From Larkinella rosea (GTDB lineage Bacteria; Bacteroidota; Bacteroidia; Cytophagales; Spirosomataceae): DNA of 64,000 bases. Of this stretch, positions 36,701 to 44,626 are shown in pieces. Location of the stretch: the NCBI RefSeq assembly GCF_003858635.1, contig NZ_RQJO01000007.1:187941-251940 (forward strand), written 5' to 3'. The notes beneath the pieces are model-generated. The model searched no databases and was not told where the DNA came from. It saw only the letters and a list, made by a program, of their open reading frames with translations. A program made the position numbers and the translations under genes. The stretch's first letter is position 1. Each line of letters opens with the position of its first letter.

Positions 36701-37004
36701 TGCCGCACCGGTGGAACGGAAATTCAATGTGCTGGCTATCACGGGCACTGAACCCACCTGGTCCGATGCGTTGAAACTCTATCCCAATCCGGTCAGCACC
36801 TCACTGACCGTCGAATTGCCAATGGGCGAGTATCTTGAAAACCTGACGTTGACAACCGTTTCGGGCGCCACCCTGATTGAGCAGCCGGTTAAAAACCGCA
36901 CGCACCAATCAACGCTGGATACGAGCCAGTTACCATCCGGTTTTTACGTCCTGAAAGTCCAGACACCTAAAGGTGTTGTACACCGGAAAGTGGTCAAACC
37001 CTGA
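33753..37004 (+). CDS. M4 (thermolysin-like) metallopeptidase with T9SS C-terminal domain
   Basis: Secreted zinc protease of 1083 residues; the frame is open upstream, but this ATG gives the signal peptide MKSILSTLFLAYTVGALAQ. Residues about 55-275 are the FTP/PepSY propeptide (QFEITTTETDQLGQTHIRMA, GIPVYGSELVAHL). The M4 domain has HEMTH (426-430) with Glu450 in GAINESMADVFGAMVD, 24 residues from the first His as in thermolysin. It ends with GGVHGNSGITNYAFYLFATK. A beta-propeller-like middle part follows (about 620-900), then an Ig-like domain (about 915-1005, ITFNAIPDRYDGDGSFTLSA). The last 80 residues form a type IX secretion sorting domain (LYPNPVSTSLTVEL ... SGFYVLKVQTPKG). It should be exported across the outer membrane and processed there. 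Confidence 0.95.
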   Translation: MKSILSTLFLAYTVGALAQSPQSGFDRKLKTQAPTPGLAQKLNAEVGTASVRKGSPRMAAGVTSPQFDAQSLKLRIVRDTATNLPVYIENHSPVSANKGARMSARMSAFSFMNQIKGLLKIEKPEEQFEITTTETDQLGQTHIRMAQHFQGIPVYGSELVAHLTNGTVTLLNGQFRLAKNASTTPRLSLKEATDRAFQDVGKESIVRSFGQNIFNMKPSEGALCFYPEGEKMTLAYQLTIRPNMIERWQYMIDAQTGAVLNKYNHTCGVDGPVKASGKDLNGVMQTFQTYQSGSTYYLLDASRSMFDAKKSTIQKPVGAIVTYDARNKQNENGSFSIYDVTSKDNKTWTANAISAHGNAGLAYEYYEKTHKRTSLDGKGGTMVSIVNVLEDGEPMDNAYWSGEFMAYGNGNKSCKPLAGGLDVAGHEMTHGVIEKTANLIYQDQSGAINESMADVFGAMVDRDDWLIGDDIVLKTVFPTGAMRSFINPNQNGKGTRGYQPKTMAEFLVTKSDNGGVHGNSGITNYAFYLFATKIGKEKAEQVYYRTLTKYLTLKSQFLDLRLGVIRSATDLYGENSAETKAAKDAFDAVGIVETTPKPDEPKDVPANNGQDMILLYSIGDQKLYTAPLSTGNLTARIKAEVKHRPSITDDGKGAYYVTADGRIRAVTLTGAAQEVIISDEPIWDNVAISRDGTKIAALTKEKDKSIWVYSYDLKKWKQFPLSNPTTAEGISTGEVEYADSFEWDFAGEVLIYDAFNKLKSGDGADIEFWDVGILDAWNNDDKGFGSGQIIKLFKNLEEGESVGNPSFSRNSPNIIAFDYYNSIDDSYKVWIGDLKTGTLNTVLTNTTLSFPGYSRLDDRLIFNTLSANGDKELVASLELQADKKTSKGEVKSLYENAKWAVWYAAGTRVETGKTAQTITFNAIPDRYDGDGSFTLSATASSKLAVSFEIVSGSATLSGNRLTPTKPGVVTVRAIQAGNDQFAAAAPVERKFNVLAITGTEPTWSDALKLYPNPVSTSLTVELPMGEYLENLTLTTVSGATLIEQPVKNRTHQSTLDTSQLPSGFYVLKVQTPKGVVHRKVVKP

Positions 37005-37005
37005 T

Positions 37006-37086
37006 AGCGGTCGGAGACCCTGTCAGCGGTTCAAGAAATTGGAGTTAGGAAAAAAAGTTTAGCCCCTGACAGGGTCGCCGACCGCT
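37006..37086. repeat. 21-bp inverted repeat between convergent genes (family E)
   Basis: Arms 37006-37026 and 37066-37086 are reverse complements with one mismatch. Partial modules (CCCTGA/TCAGGG) outside extend the symmetry to about 36999-37095. It lies between the protease (plus) and RNase Z (minus), where a bidirectional terminator is expected. Confidence 0.85.
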
Positions 37087-37093
37087 GTCAGGG

Positions 37094-38005
37094 CTAGACT
37101 TCCGTCGTTTGTCCTTCAATCGCCAGATACGTTTCCGGGAAAACCGCCCGCGCCTGAACTAGAAACTCATCGGTGACTTTGTAGCGGGACGAAAAATGAC
37201 CAATCATCAACCGGTTCGCTGCCACCTGTCTGGCTGTGAGAGCCGCCTGGCGCGCGGTAGAATGGAAGTATTTTTCGCTCAGCGCTTCCATATCGTCCAG
37301 AAAGGAGGCTTCGTGGTACAGCAAATCGACTCCGCGAATCTGGTCGAACATGGCCTCGTTGTAGCGGGTGTCGGAGCAAAACGCGTAGGAACGGGGTTGG
37401 GGCGCGGGCAGCGTGTATTCTTCGGCGCTGTACAAAACCTGCCCCAAATCATCCAAAATATCCTGTCCATCTTTCAACTGCCGGTAAAACGAAACCGGCA
37501 GATCGCCGGGTAACTTGTCGGCCATGAGCTTCCGCTTGCGGTTTTTCTCCCGAAACAGAAAACCGGTGCAATCGATGCGGTGTTGCAGTGGAATGGTTTC
37601 GACCGTGACGTTCGGATGGTCGAGAATCTGCGTCGGCTGGTGTGGATCGGTTTCCTGAAAATGGATTGGATAATTCAACTTCGTGTCCGAATACCGGAAC
37701 TGAACCGTAATAATTTCCCATAAGCCGCGCGGGCCGAACAGCCAGAGATCGTCGGTTCGCCCGGCCAGATTCAGGCTGGAGAGAAGCGGAACTAGCCCGA
37801 AATAGTGGTCGCCGTGGAGGTGGCTGATAAAAATATATTTGAGCCGACCGGGCCGCAGGTGGTTTTCGATCAGCCGGTACTGCGTGCCTTCCCCGCAGTC
37901 GATCAGAAAATAATCCCCCTCAATGGAAAGAATCTGGGCGGTCGTATGGCGATCCGGCACGGGCGTGGCCGAACCACTGCCAAGTATGGTCAGGTTGAAT
38001 GTCAT
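37094..38005 (-). CDS. rnz: Ribonuclease Z (tRNA 3' endonuclease)
   Basis: Metallo-beta-lactamase-fold nuclease of 303 residues that trims tRNA 3' trailers; the length is typical for the short form. The zinc-binding motif is SHLHGDHYFG (His62, His64, Asp66, His67), after LIDCGEGTQYRL. SHLHGDH and later YAFCSDTRYNEAMFD and YHEASF supply further ligands, and IGHFSSRYK near the C-terminus is the usual closing motif. All three tRNAs in this window lack an encoded CCA, so they depend on such processing. The frame is open 13 codons upstream, but the ATG at 38005 starts the family's MTFNLTILGSGSATP. It is divergent from deoC, with 57 nt between. Confidence 0.95.
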   Translation of the reverse strand: MTFNLTILGSGSATPVPDRHTTAQILSIEGDYFLIDCGEGTQYRLIENHLRPGRLKYIFISHLHGDHYFGLVPLLSSLNLAGRTDDLWLFGPRGLWEIITVQFRYSDTKLNYPIHFQETDPHQPTQILDHPNVTVETIPLQHRIDCTGFLFREKNRKRKLMADKLPGDLPVSFYRQLKDGQDILDDLGQVLYSAEEYTLPAPQPRSYAFCSDTRYNEAMFDQIRGVDLLYHEASFLDDMEALSEKYFHSTARQAALTARQVAANRLMIGHFSSRYKVTDEFLVQARAVFPETYLAIEGQTTEV

Positions 38006-38062
38006 ATTTTTTGTAAACTTGCCGGTAATCCGTTCAGTTTCCAAATTTCAACTTATTCTTTC

Positions 38063-38830
38063 ATGGATACCACATTGATCCACGAGCTGGCCAAAATGAT
38101 CGATCATTCGTTGCTTCATCCGACGCTGACCGACGACGAATTGCGGGAAGGCTGCGAATTAGCCAAGAAATATGACGTGGCTTCCGTGTGCATCAAACCG
38201 TATGCCGTCAAACAGGCCGTTGAACTCCTGGCCGGGAGCGATGTGCTGGTGGGAACGGTGATCGGTTTTCCGCATGGCAACAGCGCGACAACCATTAAAG
38301 TGGCCGAAACCCGGCAGGCTTGTCTGGATGGAGCCGTTGAAATTGATATGGTTGTAAATATCGGGAAAGTGTTGAGCAAGGAGTGGGCGTATGTTACCGA
38401 AGAAATCCGGGCGGTTCACGACGAATGCATCCGGCACAACGCTATCTTAAAGGTCATTTTTGAAAACGATTTTTTGCCCGAGGATTCCCACAAAATCCGG
38501 TTGTGCGAAATCTGCACGGAAGTGGGAGCGGAGTACGTCAAAACCTCGACGGGGTACGGTTTTGTGAAAGGTGCCGACGGGAAGTATTCGTACGAAGGAG
38601 CCACCGAACACGATTTAAAACTGATGCTCGATCACGTCGGACCGGGCGTCAAAGTAAAAGCCGCCGGAGGTGTCCGAACGCTCGACGGTTTGCTGAAAGT
38701 CCAGGCAATGGGTGTTGCCCGGCTGGGCGCCAGCGCCACGGCGGCCATCCTGGAAGATGCCTACCGCCGGTTTGGCCTCACAAATTCGGACAGCCCGACT
38801 GAAGTTATCAACGAATCAAAAGGATATTAA
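38063..38830 (+). CDS. deoC: Deoxyribose-phosphate aldolase
   Basis: DERA of 255 residues, which cleaves 2-deoxyribose 5-phosphate to glyceraldehyde 3-phosphate and acetaldehyde. The Schiff-base lysine is Lys160 in AEYVKTSTGYGF, Lys199 (VKVKAAGGVRTLDG) is the second active-site lysine, and Asp95 (EIDMVVNIG) is the proton-relay acid. Start chosen at ATG 38063, since the frame is open far upstream into the divergent rnz region. No other deoxynucleoside catabolism gene (deoA/deoB/deoD) is nearby; two sugar-metabolism enzymes follow on the same strand. Confidence 0.96.
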   Translation: MDTTLIHELAKMIDHSLLHPTLTDDELREGCELAKKYDVASVCIKPYAVKQAVELLAGSDVLVGTVIGFPHGNSATTIKVAETRQACLDGAVEIDMVVNIGKVLSKEWAYVTEEIRAVHDECIRHNAILKVIFENDFLPEDSHKIRLCEICTEVGAEYVKTSTGYGFVKGADGKYSYEGATEHDLKLMLDHVGPGVKVKAAGGVRTLDGLLKVQAMGVARLGASATAAILEDAYRRFGLTNSDSPTEVINESKGY

Positions 38831-38838
38831 TTAAATAG

Positions 38839-38933
38839 GTTTACGGTTTTTGGTATACGGTTTTCGGTTGGCGGGCCCATTAGTTATACTGTGTGCGTCA
38901 GCAACCGAAAACCGTATACCAAAAACCGTAAAC
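38839..38933. repeat. Perfect 32-bp inverted repeat between deoC and the TIM-barrel gene (family D)
   Basis: Arms 38839-38870 and 38902-38933 are exact reverse complements over 32 bp and are separated by 31 nt. Each arm is made of related modules (GGTTTACGG, GGTATACGG, GGTTTTCGG). Both flanking genes are on the plus strand, so terminator action would have to be partial or the repeat serves another purpose. Confidence 0.9.
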
Positions 38934-38954
38934 GATAAACCATCCAACTAGCTA

Positions 38955-39869
38955 ATGCTGCATCTCGGTTTTGTAAGTGCGATTCTGGCGGATCACGATC
39001 TGGAATATGTGTTGAAATTTGCGTCTGAACAGAAGTTCAGGTGTGTGGAGATGATGTGCTGGCCCACGGATAACGCCGATGCAAGGCGGTATGCTGGGGT
39101 TTCGCACATTGACGTAGACAATCTGGATGTGCAACACATTCAGAAACTTACGCAAAAATACGGCGTTTATATTTCCGGTTTGGGGTATTATCCCAATCCG
39201 CTCGACCCCGATCCGGCCAAGGCGGAATATTACCGGGAGCACATCAGGAAGGTCATTCGGGCGGCTGCGAAGCTGAATGTGCCGGTTGTCAACACGTTTA
39301 TCGGGCGAAACCCGGGCCTGAATATCACGGAAAATCTGAAGCTGTTCGCCCAACACTGGCCCGAAATAGTAAAAGTGGCCGAAGAAAATAACGTCAAGAT
39401 CGGCATCGAAAACTGTCCGATGTGGTTTACCGACGACGAGTGGCCGGGAGGCAAAAATCTGGCGACGACGCCCGCCATCTGGGACCGGATGTTCGAGATC
39501 ATTCCGTCGCGGATTCTGGGGCTAAACTACGATCCGTCGCACCTGATTTTTCAGATCATGGACGAAGTTCGGCCCATTTACGATTACAAAGACCGGCTGC
39601 ACCACATTCACCTGAAGGATGTAAAACTGTACCGCGAGAAGCTAAACCGGGTCGGAATTATGGCCAATCCGCTGGAGTATCACTCGCCCAAACTGCCCGG
39701 TTTGGGCGACGTCCGCTGGCGGGATTTCTTCGCGGCCCTGACCGACGTTCGCTACCGGGGACCGGTGTGCATTGAGGTGGAAGACAAAGCATACGAAGGC
39801 AGTGCCGAAGACGTGCAAACCGCCATTCTGACCGCCCGGAATTACCTGAGCCAGTTTCTGGTGCTATAA
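38955..39869 (+). CDS. Sugar phosphate isomerase/epimerase (AP endonuclease 2-type TIM barrel)
   Basis: Cytoplasmic TIM-barrel enzyme of 304 residues, family of xylose isomerase-like epimerases. Features seen are FKFA-like openings (LEYVLKFASEQKFRCVEMMC), VVNTFIGRN (about 115-123), IGIENCP (about 151-157), LNYDPSHLIFQ (about 193-203) with metal-binding Asp/His, LHHIHLKDVK (about 216-225) and CIEVEDKAYEG near the C-terminus. The metal ligand set (Glu, Asp, His, Glu) is therefore complete. These enzymes isomerise or epimerise free or phosphorylated keto-sugars, inositol or similar, and the substrate is not predictable. It is followed by a Gfo/Idh/MocA dehydrogenase, a common partner in such pathways. 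Confidence 0.9.
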   Translation: MLHLGFVSAILADHDLEYVLKFASEQKFRCVEMMCWPTDNADARRYAGVSHIDVDNLDVQHIQKLTQKYGVYISGLGYYPNPLDPDPAKAEYYREHIRKVIRAAAKLNVPVVNTFIGRNPGLNITENLKLFAQHWPEIVKVAEENNVKIGIENCPMWFTDDEWPGGKNLATTPAIWDRMFEIIPSRILGLNYDPSHLIFQIMDEVRPIYDYKDRLHHIHLKDVKLYREKLNRVGIMANPLEYHSPKLPGLGDVRWRDFFAALTDVRYRGPVCIEVEDKAYEGSAEDVQTAILTARNYLSQFLVL

Positions 39870-39877
39870 TGATATCG

Positions 39878-39958
39878 TTTCGGGGAGTTAAGCGGGGGTT
39901 ATTTGAGGGTAGCGGAGAAAAACTCTGCGTAACTCTGCTCCGCTTAACTCCGCGAAAC
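39878..39958. repeat. Palindrome of family A (short copy)
   Basis: Arms 39878-39896 and 39940-39958 pair over 19 bp with one mismatch. The right half (TCTGCGTAACTCTGC, CTCCGCTTAACTCCGCGAAA) matches that of the 46-bp palindrome at 6396-6503, except that a 5-nt GCTTC is missing. It stands between two plus-strand genes. Having two copies of one family 33 kb apart suggests a dispersed element. Confidence 0.85.
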
Positions 39959-39990
39959 AACTTAGTTCCCAACTATTCTCCGTAACTCAC

Positions 39991-41013
39991 ATGTCGAAAT
40001 TCAAAGCCGCCCTCATTGGTGGAGGAAGTATTGCCGATAAAAACCACATTCCGGCACTGAAACACTTGTCGGAGCAGGTTGAAATAGTGGCTGTTTGCAG
40101 CCGGGATGCCGCGAAAGCCCGCGCGCTGGCCGATCAGCACAGCATTCCGTTTGCGTATTCGGATGCCGGCGAAATGTACCGGGAATGTCATCCGAATCTG
40201 GTGGTGATCTGTACGCCCAACAATTTGCATTATCCCTTCGCGATGCAGGCCCTCGAACAGGGCTGCCATGTTTTCTGCGAAAAGCCGCCCGCCATTCGGG
40301 CCAGCGAAGCCCGCGAAATGGCGGAGCTGGCCGCTAAAAAAGGACTGGTGCTGGCGTACAACCTGCAACTACGGCAAACCAGTGAGTGGGAGCTGCTGAT
40401 GAAGTGCAAAGCCAGCGGGCAACTGGGTGAAATTTACCACATTAAAGCCAATTTTCTGCGTCGGCGGGGTATTCCGGGCTGGGGTTATTTTACGAATAAG
40501 GAAATGCAGGGCGGTGGCGCTTTGATGGATCTGGGTGTTCACGTTCTCGACCTGGCTTTGTGCGCGCTCGATTATGCGGTCCCGACGGGCATTCTGGCGA
40601 ATACGTATGATTTCATTGGAAAAACCGGTGGTAAAGGATTGATGGGTTCCTGGGATCCGCAGAAGTTCGAAGTGGAAGATGCCGCGATGGCTTACCTGTC
40701 GTTCGCTACCAACGCTTCGATCATGCTTTCGGCTTCATTTGCCCTAAATACGCAAACTGACATTGACCGCAATCTGGAGGTGTTTGGCAGCCGGGGAGGA
40801 GCGAAGCTGTTTCCGTTATCCTTGTATACGGAAGTGGCCGGCGAGTTGGCGGATGTTAATTTTCCGTATCTGGAAGCAGTTGATATTCAATTGAAAAACA
40901 CATCGGCTTTTGTCGATGCCTGCCTTGGAAAACCGTCAAATGTCTGTACGGCGGAGCAGGGAGCGGTTTTGCAGGAAGTCGTGGAGCGGATTTACTTGTC
41001 GGCTATTCGGTAG
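39991..41013 (+). CDS. Gfo/Idh/MocA-family oxidoreductase
   Basis: NAD(P)-dependent sugar dehydrogenase-type enzyme of 340 residues. The Rossmann fold opens with KAALIGGGSIADKNHIPAL (5-23), and the family's EKP motif is CHVFCEKPPAI (about 92-102, catalytic Lys). GGGALMDLGVHVLDLAL (about 174-190) carries the active-site Asp/His pair. The C-terminal alpha/beta domain is intact. It is preceded by the TIM-barrel isomerase and could act in the same sugar or inositol pathway. The substrate is not known. Confidence 0.92.
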   Translation: MSKFKAALIGGGSIADKNHIPALKHLSEQVEIVAVCSRDAAKARALADQHSIPFAYSDAGEMYRECHPNLVVICTPNNLHYPFAMQALEQGCHVFCEKPPAIRASEAREMAELAAKKGLVLAYNLQLRQTSEWELLMKCKASGQLGEIYHIKANFLRRRGIPGWGYFTNKEMQGGGALMDLGVHVLDLALCALDYAVPTGILANTYDFIGKTGGKGLMGSWDPQKFEVEDAAMAYLSFATNASIMLSASFALNTQTDIDRNLEVFGSRGGAKLFPLSLYTEVAGELADVNFPYLEAVDIQLKNTSAFVDACLGKPSNVCTAEQGAVLQEVVERIYLSAIR

Positions 41014-41015
41014 GC

Positions 41016-41062
41016 GAATCATCCTTGAAACTTATATTCATTATTGATTTCAAGGATGATTC
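41016..41062. terminator. Bidirectional terminator-like inverted repeat
   Basis: A perfect 15-bp stem (41016-41030 with 41048-41062) and a 17-nt loop lie directly after the stop of the dehydrogenase and 15 nt before the end of the convergent STAS gene. There is no T-run of note, but the position fits transcription termination from both sides. Confidence 0.7.
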
Positions 41063-41077
41063 AATTTCGTTTCTATT

Positions 41078-41485
41078 TTAATCTTCCGCACTCCCCCCAA
41101 ATTCGTAGCTGTCATCGTCTTCGCTACGGAAATCGTTTTCGAGTTCGTTCATAAAAACCGCATCGATGGCTTCCTCCACCGTGGGCAGAATGGTCAGATC
41201 CTGGATTTTAGAGCTGTCCAAAAAACCAATGACGTCCTCACTTTTAGTAACCAGAATCAATAATCCGGATTCATTACTGCACTGCCGGTTAATCTTCCGG
41301 ATGGTCGGGACGCCTTCCGTTTCAACGTTCTGAACCGGGTTAAAATCGACGATAATATTGCTGTACCCTTCGCGAAAAAGGTTTCGACTGAGCGTTTCGA
41401 ACGTGGCTGGTACGTCTCCGCCAAATACCGGTTCATTGAGTGTAACGAGCGCATATTGCTCGTTTTTTTCGATGGCGTAATTCAT
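41078..41485 (-). CDS. STAS-domain protein
   Basis: Soluble protein of 135 residues with a STAS fold at about 3-108. It has YALVTLNEPVFGGDVPATFE, a helix, and the core strand NIIVDFNPVQNVETEGVPTI, where the usual phosphorylatable Ser of anti-anti-sigma factors lies after the strand; here the corresponding segment is NVETEG, so a phospho-serine is not obvious. The C-terminus is acidic (EDDDSYEFGGSAED). It could act in a regulatory partner-switch or as a structural adaptor. The start is 27 nt after the end of purC on the same strand, so it is probably in the purC operon. Confidence 0.82.
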   Translation of the reverse strand: MNYAIEKNEQYALVTLNEPVFGGDVPATFETLSRNLFREGYSNIIVDFNPVQNVETEGVPTIRKINRQCSNESGLLILVTKSEDVIGFLDSSKIQDLTILPTVEEAIDAVFMNELENDFRSEDDDSYEFGGSAED

Positions 41486-41512
41486 AATAAGGTAAACTTT
41501 TCCGTTTCAAAA

Positions 41513-42466
41513 TTAACGAACTGCGAGTGAACGGCGGATATTTTCTTCAATCCGGTTGTAAATATTCTCCGTTTCGGAGCGAACGAAGGGCTGCCCGGTT
41601 ACGGTTTCGTACAATTCGATGTAGCGGCCGGAAATCTGATCGATCCATTCGTCCGTCATTTCCGGGATCGTTTGCCCTTCTTTTCCCTGAAAGTTATTGG
41701 CAATGAGCCATTCCCGCACAAATTCCTTCGACAATTGTTTCTGCTGTAGTCCTTTTTTCTGATTTTCGGCGTAGGAATCCAGGTAAAAATACCGGGATGA
41801 ATCGGGCGTATGAATCTCATCAATTAAATAAATCTGACCATCCAGCAACCCAAATTCATACTTGGTATCGACCAGGATCAACCCCCGTTCTGCGGCCATT
41901 TCCGTCCCGCGGTTGAACAGCGCCAGGGCGTATTTCTCCAGTTGAACATACTCATTTTCAGGGACAATGCCTTGTTTCAGGATTTCCTCCCGCGAAATGT
42001 CTTCGTCGTGGCCTTCCTGTGCCTTGGTCGATGGTGTAATGATCGGCTCCGGCAATTTGTCGGCTTCTTTTAATCCGTCGGGCAGTGAAACGCCACAGAG
42101 CGTTCGGCGACCCGCGCGGTATTCGCGCCAGGCATGCCCCGCCAGGTAACCGCGAACGACCATCTCGACCGGGTACGACTGGCATTTCAGACCCACACTC
42201 ACATTCGGGTCGGGAACGTCCAGCAGCCAGTTCGGAACGATATCGGCCGTGGCTTTCAAAAAATGTGCTGCGGTTTGGTTCAAAACCTGCCCTTTGAACG
42301 GAATCGGAACGGGTAAAACCACGTCGAAAGCCGAAATCCGGTCGCTGGCCACCATCACCAGGCGGTCGTCAAATTGGTATACATCCCGGACTTTTCCCCG
42401 GTAAAAACCGGTTTGTCCGTCGAACTTAAAATTGGTTTCCTTGATGGCTTGTTTCGTTTTCGTCAT
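41513..42466 (-). CDS. purC: SAICAR synthetase
   Basis: Phosphoribosylaminoimidazole-succinocarboxamide synthase of 317 residues, the larger form seen in many Bacteroidota and yeast. It joins aspartate to CAIR in purine synthesis in the cytoplasm. Signatures: [20 protein letters not shown] (about 21-40), [19 protein letters not shown] (about 41-59), [17 protein letters not shown] (about 99-115), [20 protein letters not shown] (about 196-215) and [11 protein letters not shown]. The start ATG at 42466 agrees with the family. purL lies about 12 kb away on the other strand; the other pur genes are not in the window. Confidence 0.96.
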   Translation of the reverse strand: MTKTKQAIKETNFKFDGQTGFYRGKVRDVYQFDDRLVMVASDRISAFDVVLPVPIPFKGQVLNQTAAHFLKATADIVPNWLLDVPDPNVSVGLKCQSYPVEMVVRGYLAGHAWREYRAGRRTLCGVSLPDGLKEADKLPEPIITPSTKAQEGHDEDISREEILKQGIVPENEYVQLEKYALALFNRGTEMAAERGLILVDTKYEFGLLDGQIYLIDEIHTPDSSRYFYLDSYAENQKKGLQQKQLSKEFVREWLIANNFQGKEGQTIPEMTDEWIDQISGRYIELYETVTGQPFVRSETENIYNRIEENIRRSLAVR

Positions 42467-42574
42467 CTGACTCTGCCCTTGCGTTCAACTTCAACATTCG
42501 AAATTCTTCCATTGAAATTGGTTTTCCAACGAAGAAAAATCAATGCAGAAATGGTTGATTAGTTGATAATTAAG

Positions 42575-43750
42575 TTAAATTTTTTCGATTACGAGCGCCG
42601 ACGCACCACCTCCGCCATTGCAAATGCCGACGGCTCCGATCTGCCCGTTTTGTTGCTGTAAAATACTCGTCAGTGTCGTCACGATTCGCGCACCGGAAGC
42701 GCCCAGTGGATGGCCCAGCGAAACTGCTCCGCCGTATACGTTCAGTTTGTCCTGCGGTATGTCCAGTAATTGACTGCAAGCCAGCGGTACGACCGAAAAA
42801 GCCTCGTTGATTTCGTAAAAATCCACATTTTCCGGTTTGACGCCCGCCCGTTTCAATGCCGCCGGTATCGCCAGAACCGGCGCCGTTGTAAATTCGGCCG
42901 GTTCGCGCTCGGCATCCGCGTACCCCAGAATCCGGGCGATCGGTTTTAAACCCAGTTCATCCGCTTTTTTCCGGCTCATTACTAACAGGGCCGATGCGCC
43001 GTCGTTGATCGTCGAAGCGTTGGCGGCTGTAACGGTTCCGTCGGGTGTAAAAGCCGGTTTGAGCTTTGAAACTTTCTCAAAGATCACATTTTTGAATTCC
43101 TCGTCTTCACTGACGGTTTGGATGCCTTTATTCAAAGGTACGTCAACCGAAACAATCTCGGCTCCGAATTTACCCTTTTTCGAAGCTTCGGCAGCCCGTT
43201 GATACGACTGGATCGCGAATGCATCCTGCGTTTCACGACTGATGTTGTATTTTTTTGCCGTCAAATCCGCAAAAACGCCCATCGGATGCCGGTCGAAGGG
43301 ATCGACCAAACCGTCTTTGGCCAGGCCGTCGATCAATTGTCCATCGCCATATTTGTAACCAAAACGAGCTTTCGGAATATAATAAGGAGCATTAGACATG
43401 CTTTCCATCCCACCGGCAATGATGACATCGGCCTGCCCCAACTGAATGGTTTGGGCCGCGATCATGATGGCCTTGGTGCCTGACGCGCAGACTTTGTTAA
43501 CGGTCGTGCAACGGGCGTGAATGGGCAAACCGGCTTTCAAAGCCGCCTGACGCGCCGGAGCCTGACCCAGATTGGCCGAGACGACATTGCCCATGATCAC
43601 CTCGTCGACCTGTTCGGGTGAAACTCCCGCTTTTTCCAGCGCCCCCCGGATCGCAGTTGCTCCCAGGTCAATCGCCGAAAGGGACGATAAAGCCCCGCCA
43701 AAACTACCGATCGGCGTACGAACCGCCGAGACAATCACTACCTCATTCAT
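42575..43750 (-). CDS. Acetyl-CoA acetyltransferase (thiolase)
   Basis: Thiolase of 391 residues, the usual length for the degradative/biosynthetic thiolase II. Catalytic Cys88 lies in CTTVNKVCASGTKAIM, His347 in SLGHPLGASGARIV, and the second Cys377 in AVGICNGGGGASALVIEKI. NEAFSVVPLACSQ is also present. All residues of the active site are conserved. It condenses two acetyl-CoA to acetoacetyl-CoA or cleaves it (the atoB-type reaction). No further beta-oxidation or hydroxybutyrate gene is beside it. A gap of about 110 nt separates it from the TPR gene. Confidence 0.95.
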   Translation of the reverse strand: MNEVVIVSAVRTPIGSFGGALSSLSAIDLGATAIRGALEKAGVSPEQVDEVIMGNVVSANLGQAPARQAALKAGLPIHARCTTVNKVCASGTKAIMIAAQTIQLGQADVIIAGGMESMSNAPYYIPKARFGYKYGDGQLIDGLAKDGLVDPFDRHPMGVFADLTAKKYNISRETQDAFAIQSYQRAAEASKKGKFGAEIVSVDVPLNKGIQTVSEDEEFKNVIFEKVSKLKPAFTPDGTVTAANASTINDGASALLVMSRKKADELGLKPIARILGYADAEREPAEFTTAPVLAIPAALKRAGVKPENVDFYEINEAFSVVPLACSQLLDIPQDKLNVYGGAVSLGHPLGASGARIVTTLTSILQQQNGQIGAVGICNGGGGASALVIEKI

Positions 43751-43860
43751 GTTTAGCGCCTGACTTTTTCGTTTCAGGTTTCTGGTTTAACGGTATTTGG
43801 TTTGTTATCAAATGTTTATCTTGGAATTAATAAACCTTAAACCAGTTGCCTTACCTTAAA

Positions 43861-44568
43861 TTAATACGTATTAAATTGTTGACGGTTTTTCGAACCCGTC
43901 GTTTGCTTGCGTTGGTGAATGTATTGGACTTCGTTGTCCTGCATGGCATTCAGGATGGACAAAGCCTGTTCTTCCGATAAGTTCAGCGACCGCAACCGAC
44001 GCAGCAATTCGTCTTTATTGTCGCCCTGTTCCACTTCCGTACCGCTATCCTGACCGGTTTCCATGGCCACTTCCATTTCCTCCGTACGTTGTTGGGGTTT
44101 GGGTTTAGGCCGTTGGGAACTGTTGGGAAGGGGTTTGCCAGAATAGGTTTTTTTGATCAGTTCGTAATTGAATTGGGCTGGTTCAAGTGCCGGAACCGTG
44201 TTCATTGCCTTCCGAAAGAAGGCCAGCGCGGAGCTTGAATCGCCCTGAATCACCGAAATAACGCCCAGCTGGACTTCGGCTGTTGCAGCCAGATCGGGTT
44301 GGTTTACCCTTGCTACCAGGCGGTAATGTTTCTGAGCCTGAGCGTATTGCCGAAGCTGAAAATAGGAGTGAGCCAGGTTCAGACGAGCCGAGGGTTCGAC
44401 AAAAAGAGCCGAGTTGACCAGCGCAACATACTGCTCGGCTGCGCGTTTGTAATTACCGGACTGATAAGCCCGCAAGCCTTCGATCCGCGCGATGTTATCA
44501 TGCGAAATTTTATCGAACGAACGATTGTCATACAACCAGAGCAATACCGATAAAATCAGGTAGGTCAT
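43861..44568 (-). CDS. BatC-like TPR protein
   Basis: Protein of 235 residues with one N-terminal hydrophobic segment (MTYLILSVLLWLY) and several tetratricopeptide-like helix pairs at about 30-140 (GLRAYQSGNYKRAAEQYVAL, NLAHSYFQLRQYAQAQKHYR, LGVISVIQGDSSSALAFFRK). Then comes a Pro/Lys/Gln-rich linker, and a C-terminal helix motif LNLSEEQALSILNAMQDNEVQY, which is characteristic of BatC in Bacteroidota bat operons. It follows the VWA gene with 58 nt between, as BatC follows BatB. The rest of the bat operon (MoxR ATPase, BatA, BatD, BatE) is not present in the window. Confidence 0.85.
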   Translation of the reverse strand: MTYLILSVLLWLYDNRSFDKISHDNIARIEGLRAYQSGNYKRAAEQYVALVNSALFVEPSARLNLAHSYFQLRQYAQAQKHYRLVARVNQPDLAATAEVQLGVISVIQGDSSSALAFFRKAMNTVPALEPAQFNYELIKKTYSGKPLPNSSQRPKPKPQQRTEEMEVAMETGQDSGTEVEQGDNKDELLRRLRSLNLSEEQALSILNAMQDNEVQYIHQRKQTTGSKNRQQFNTY

Positions 44569-44626
44569 GTTGGGTTAATGGGCGTTTCGCAAAAATACGA
44601 ACTCTTTAGGACAACTGGAACGGGCT

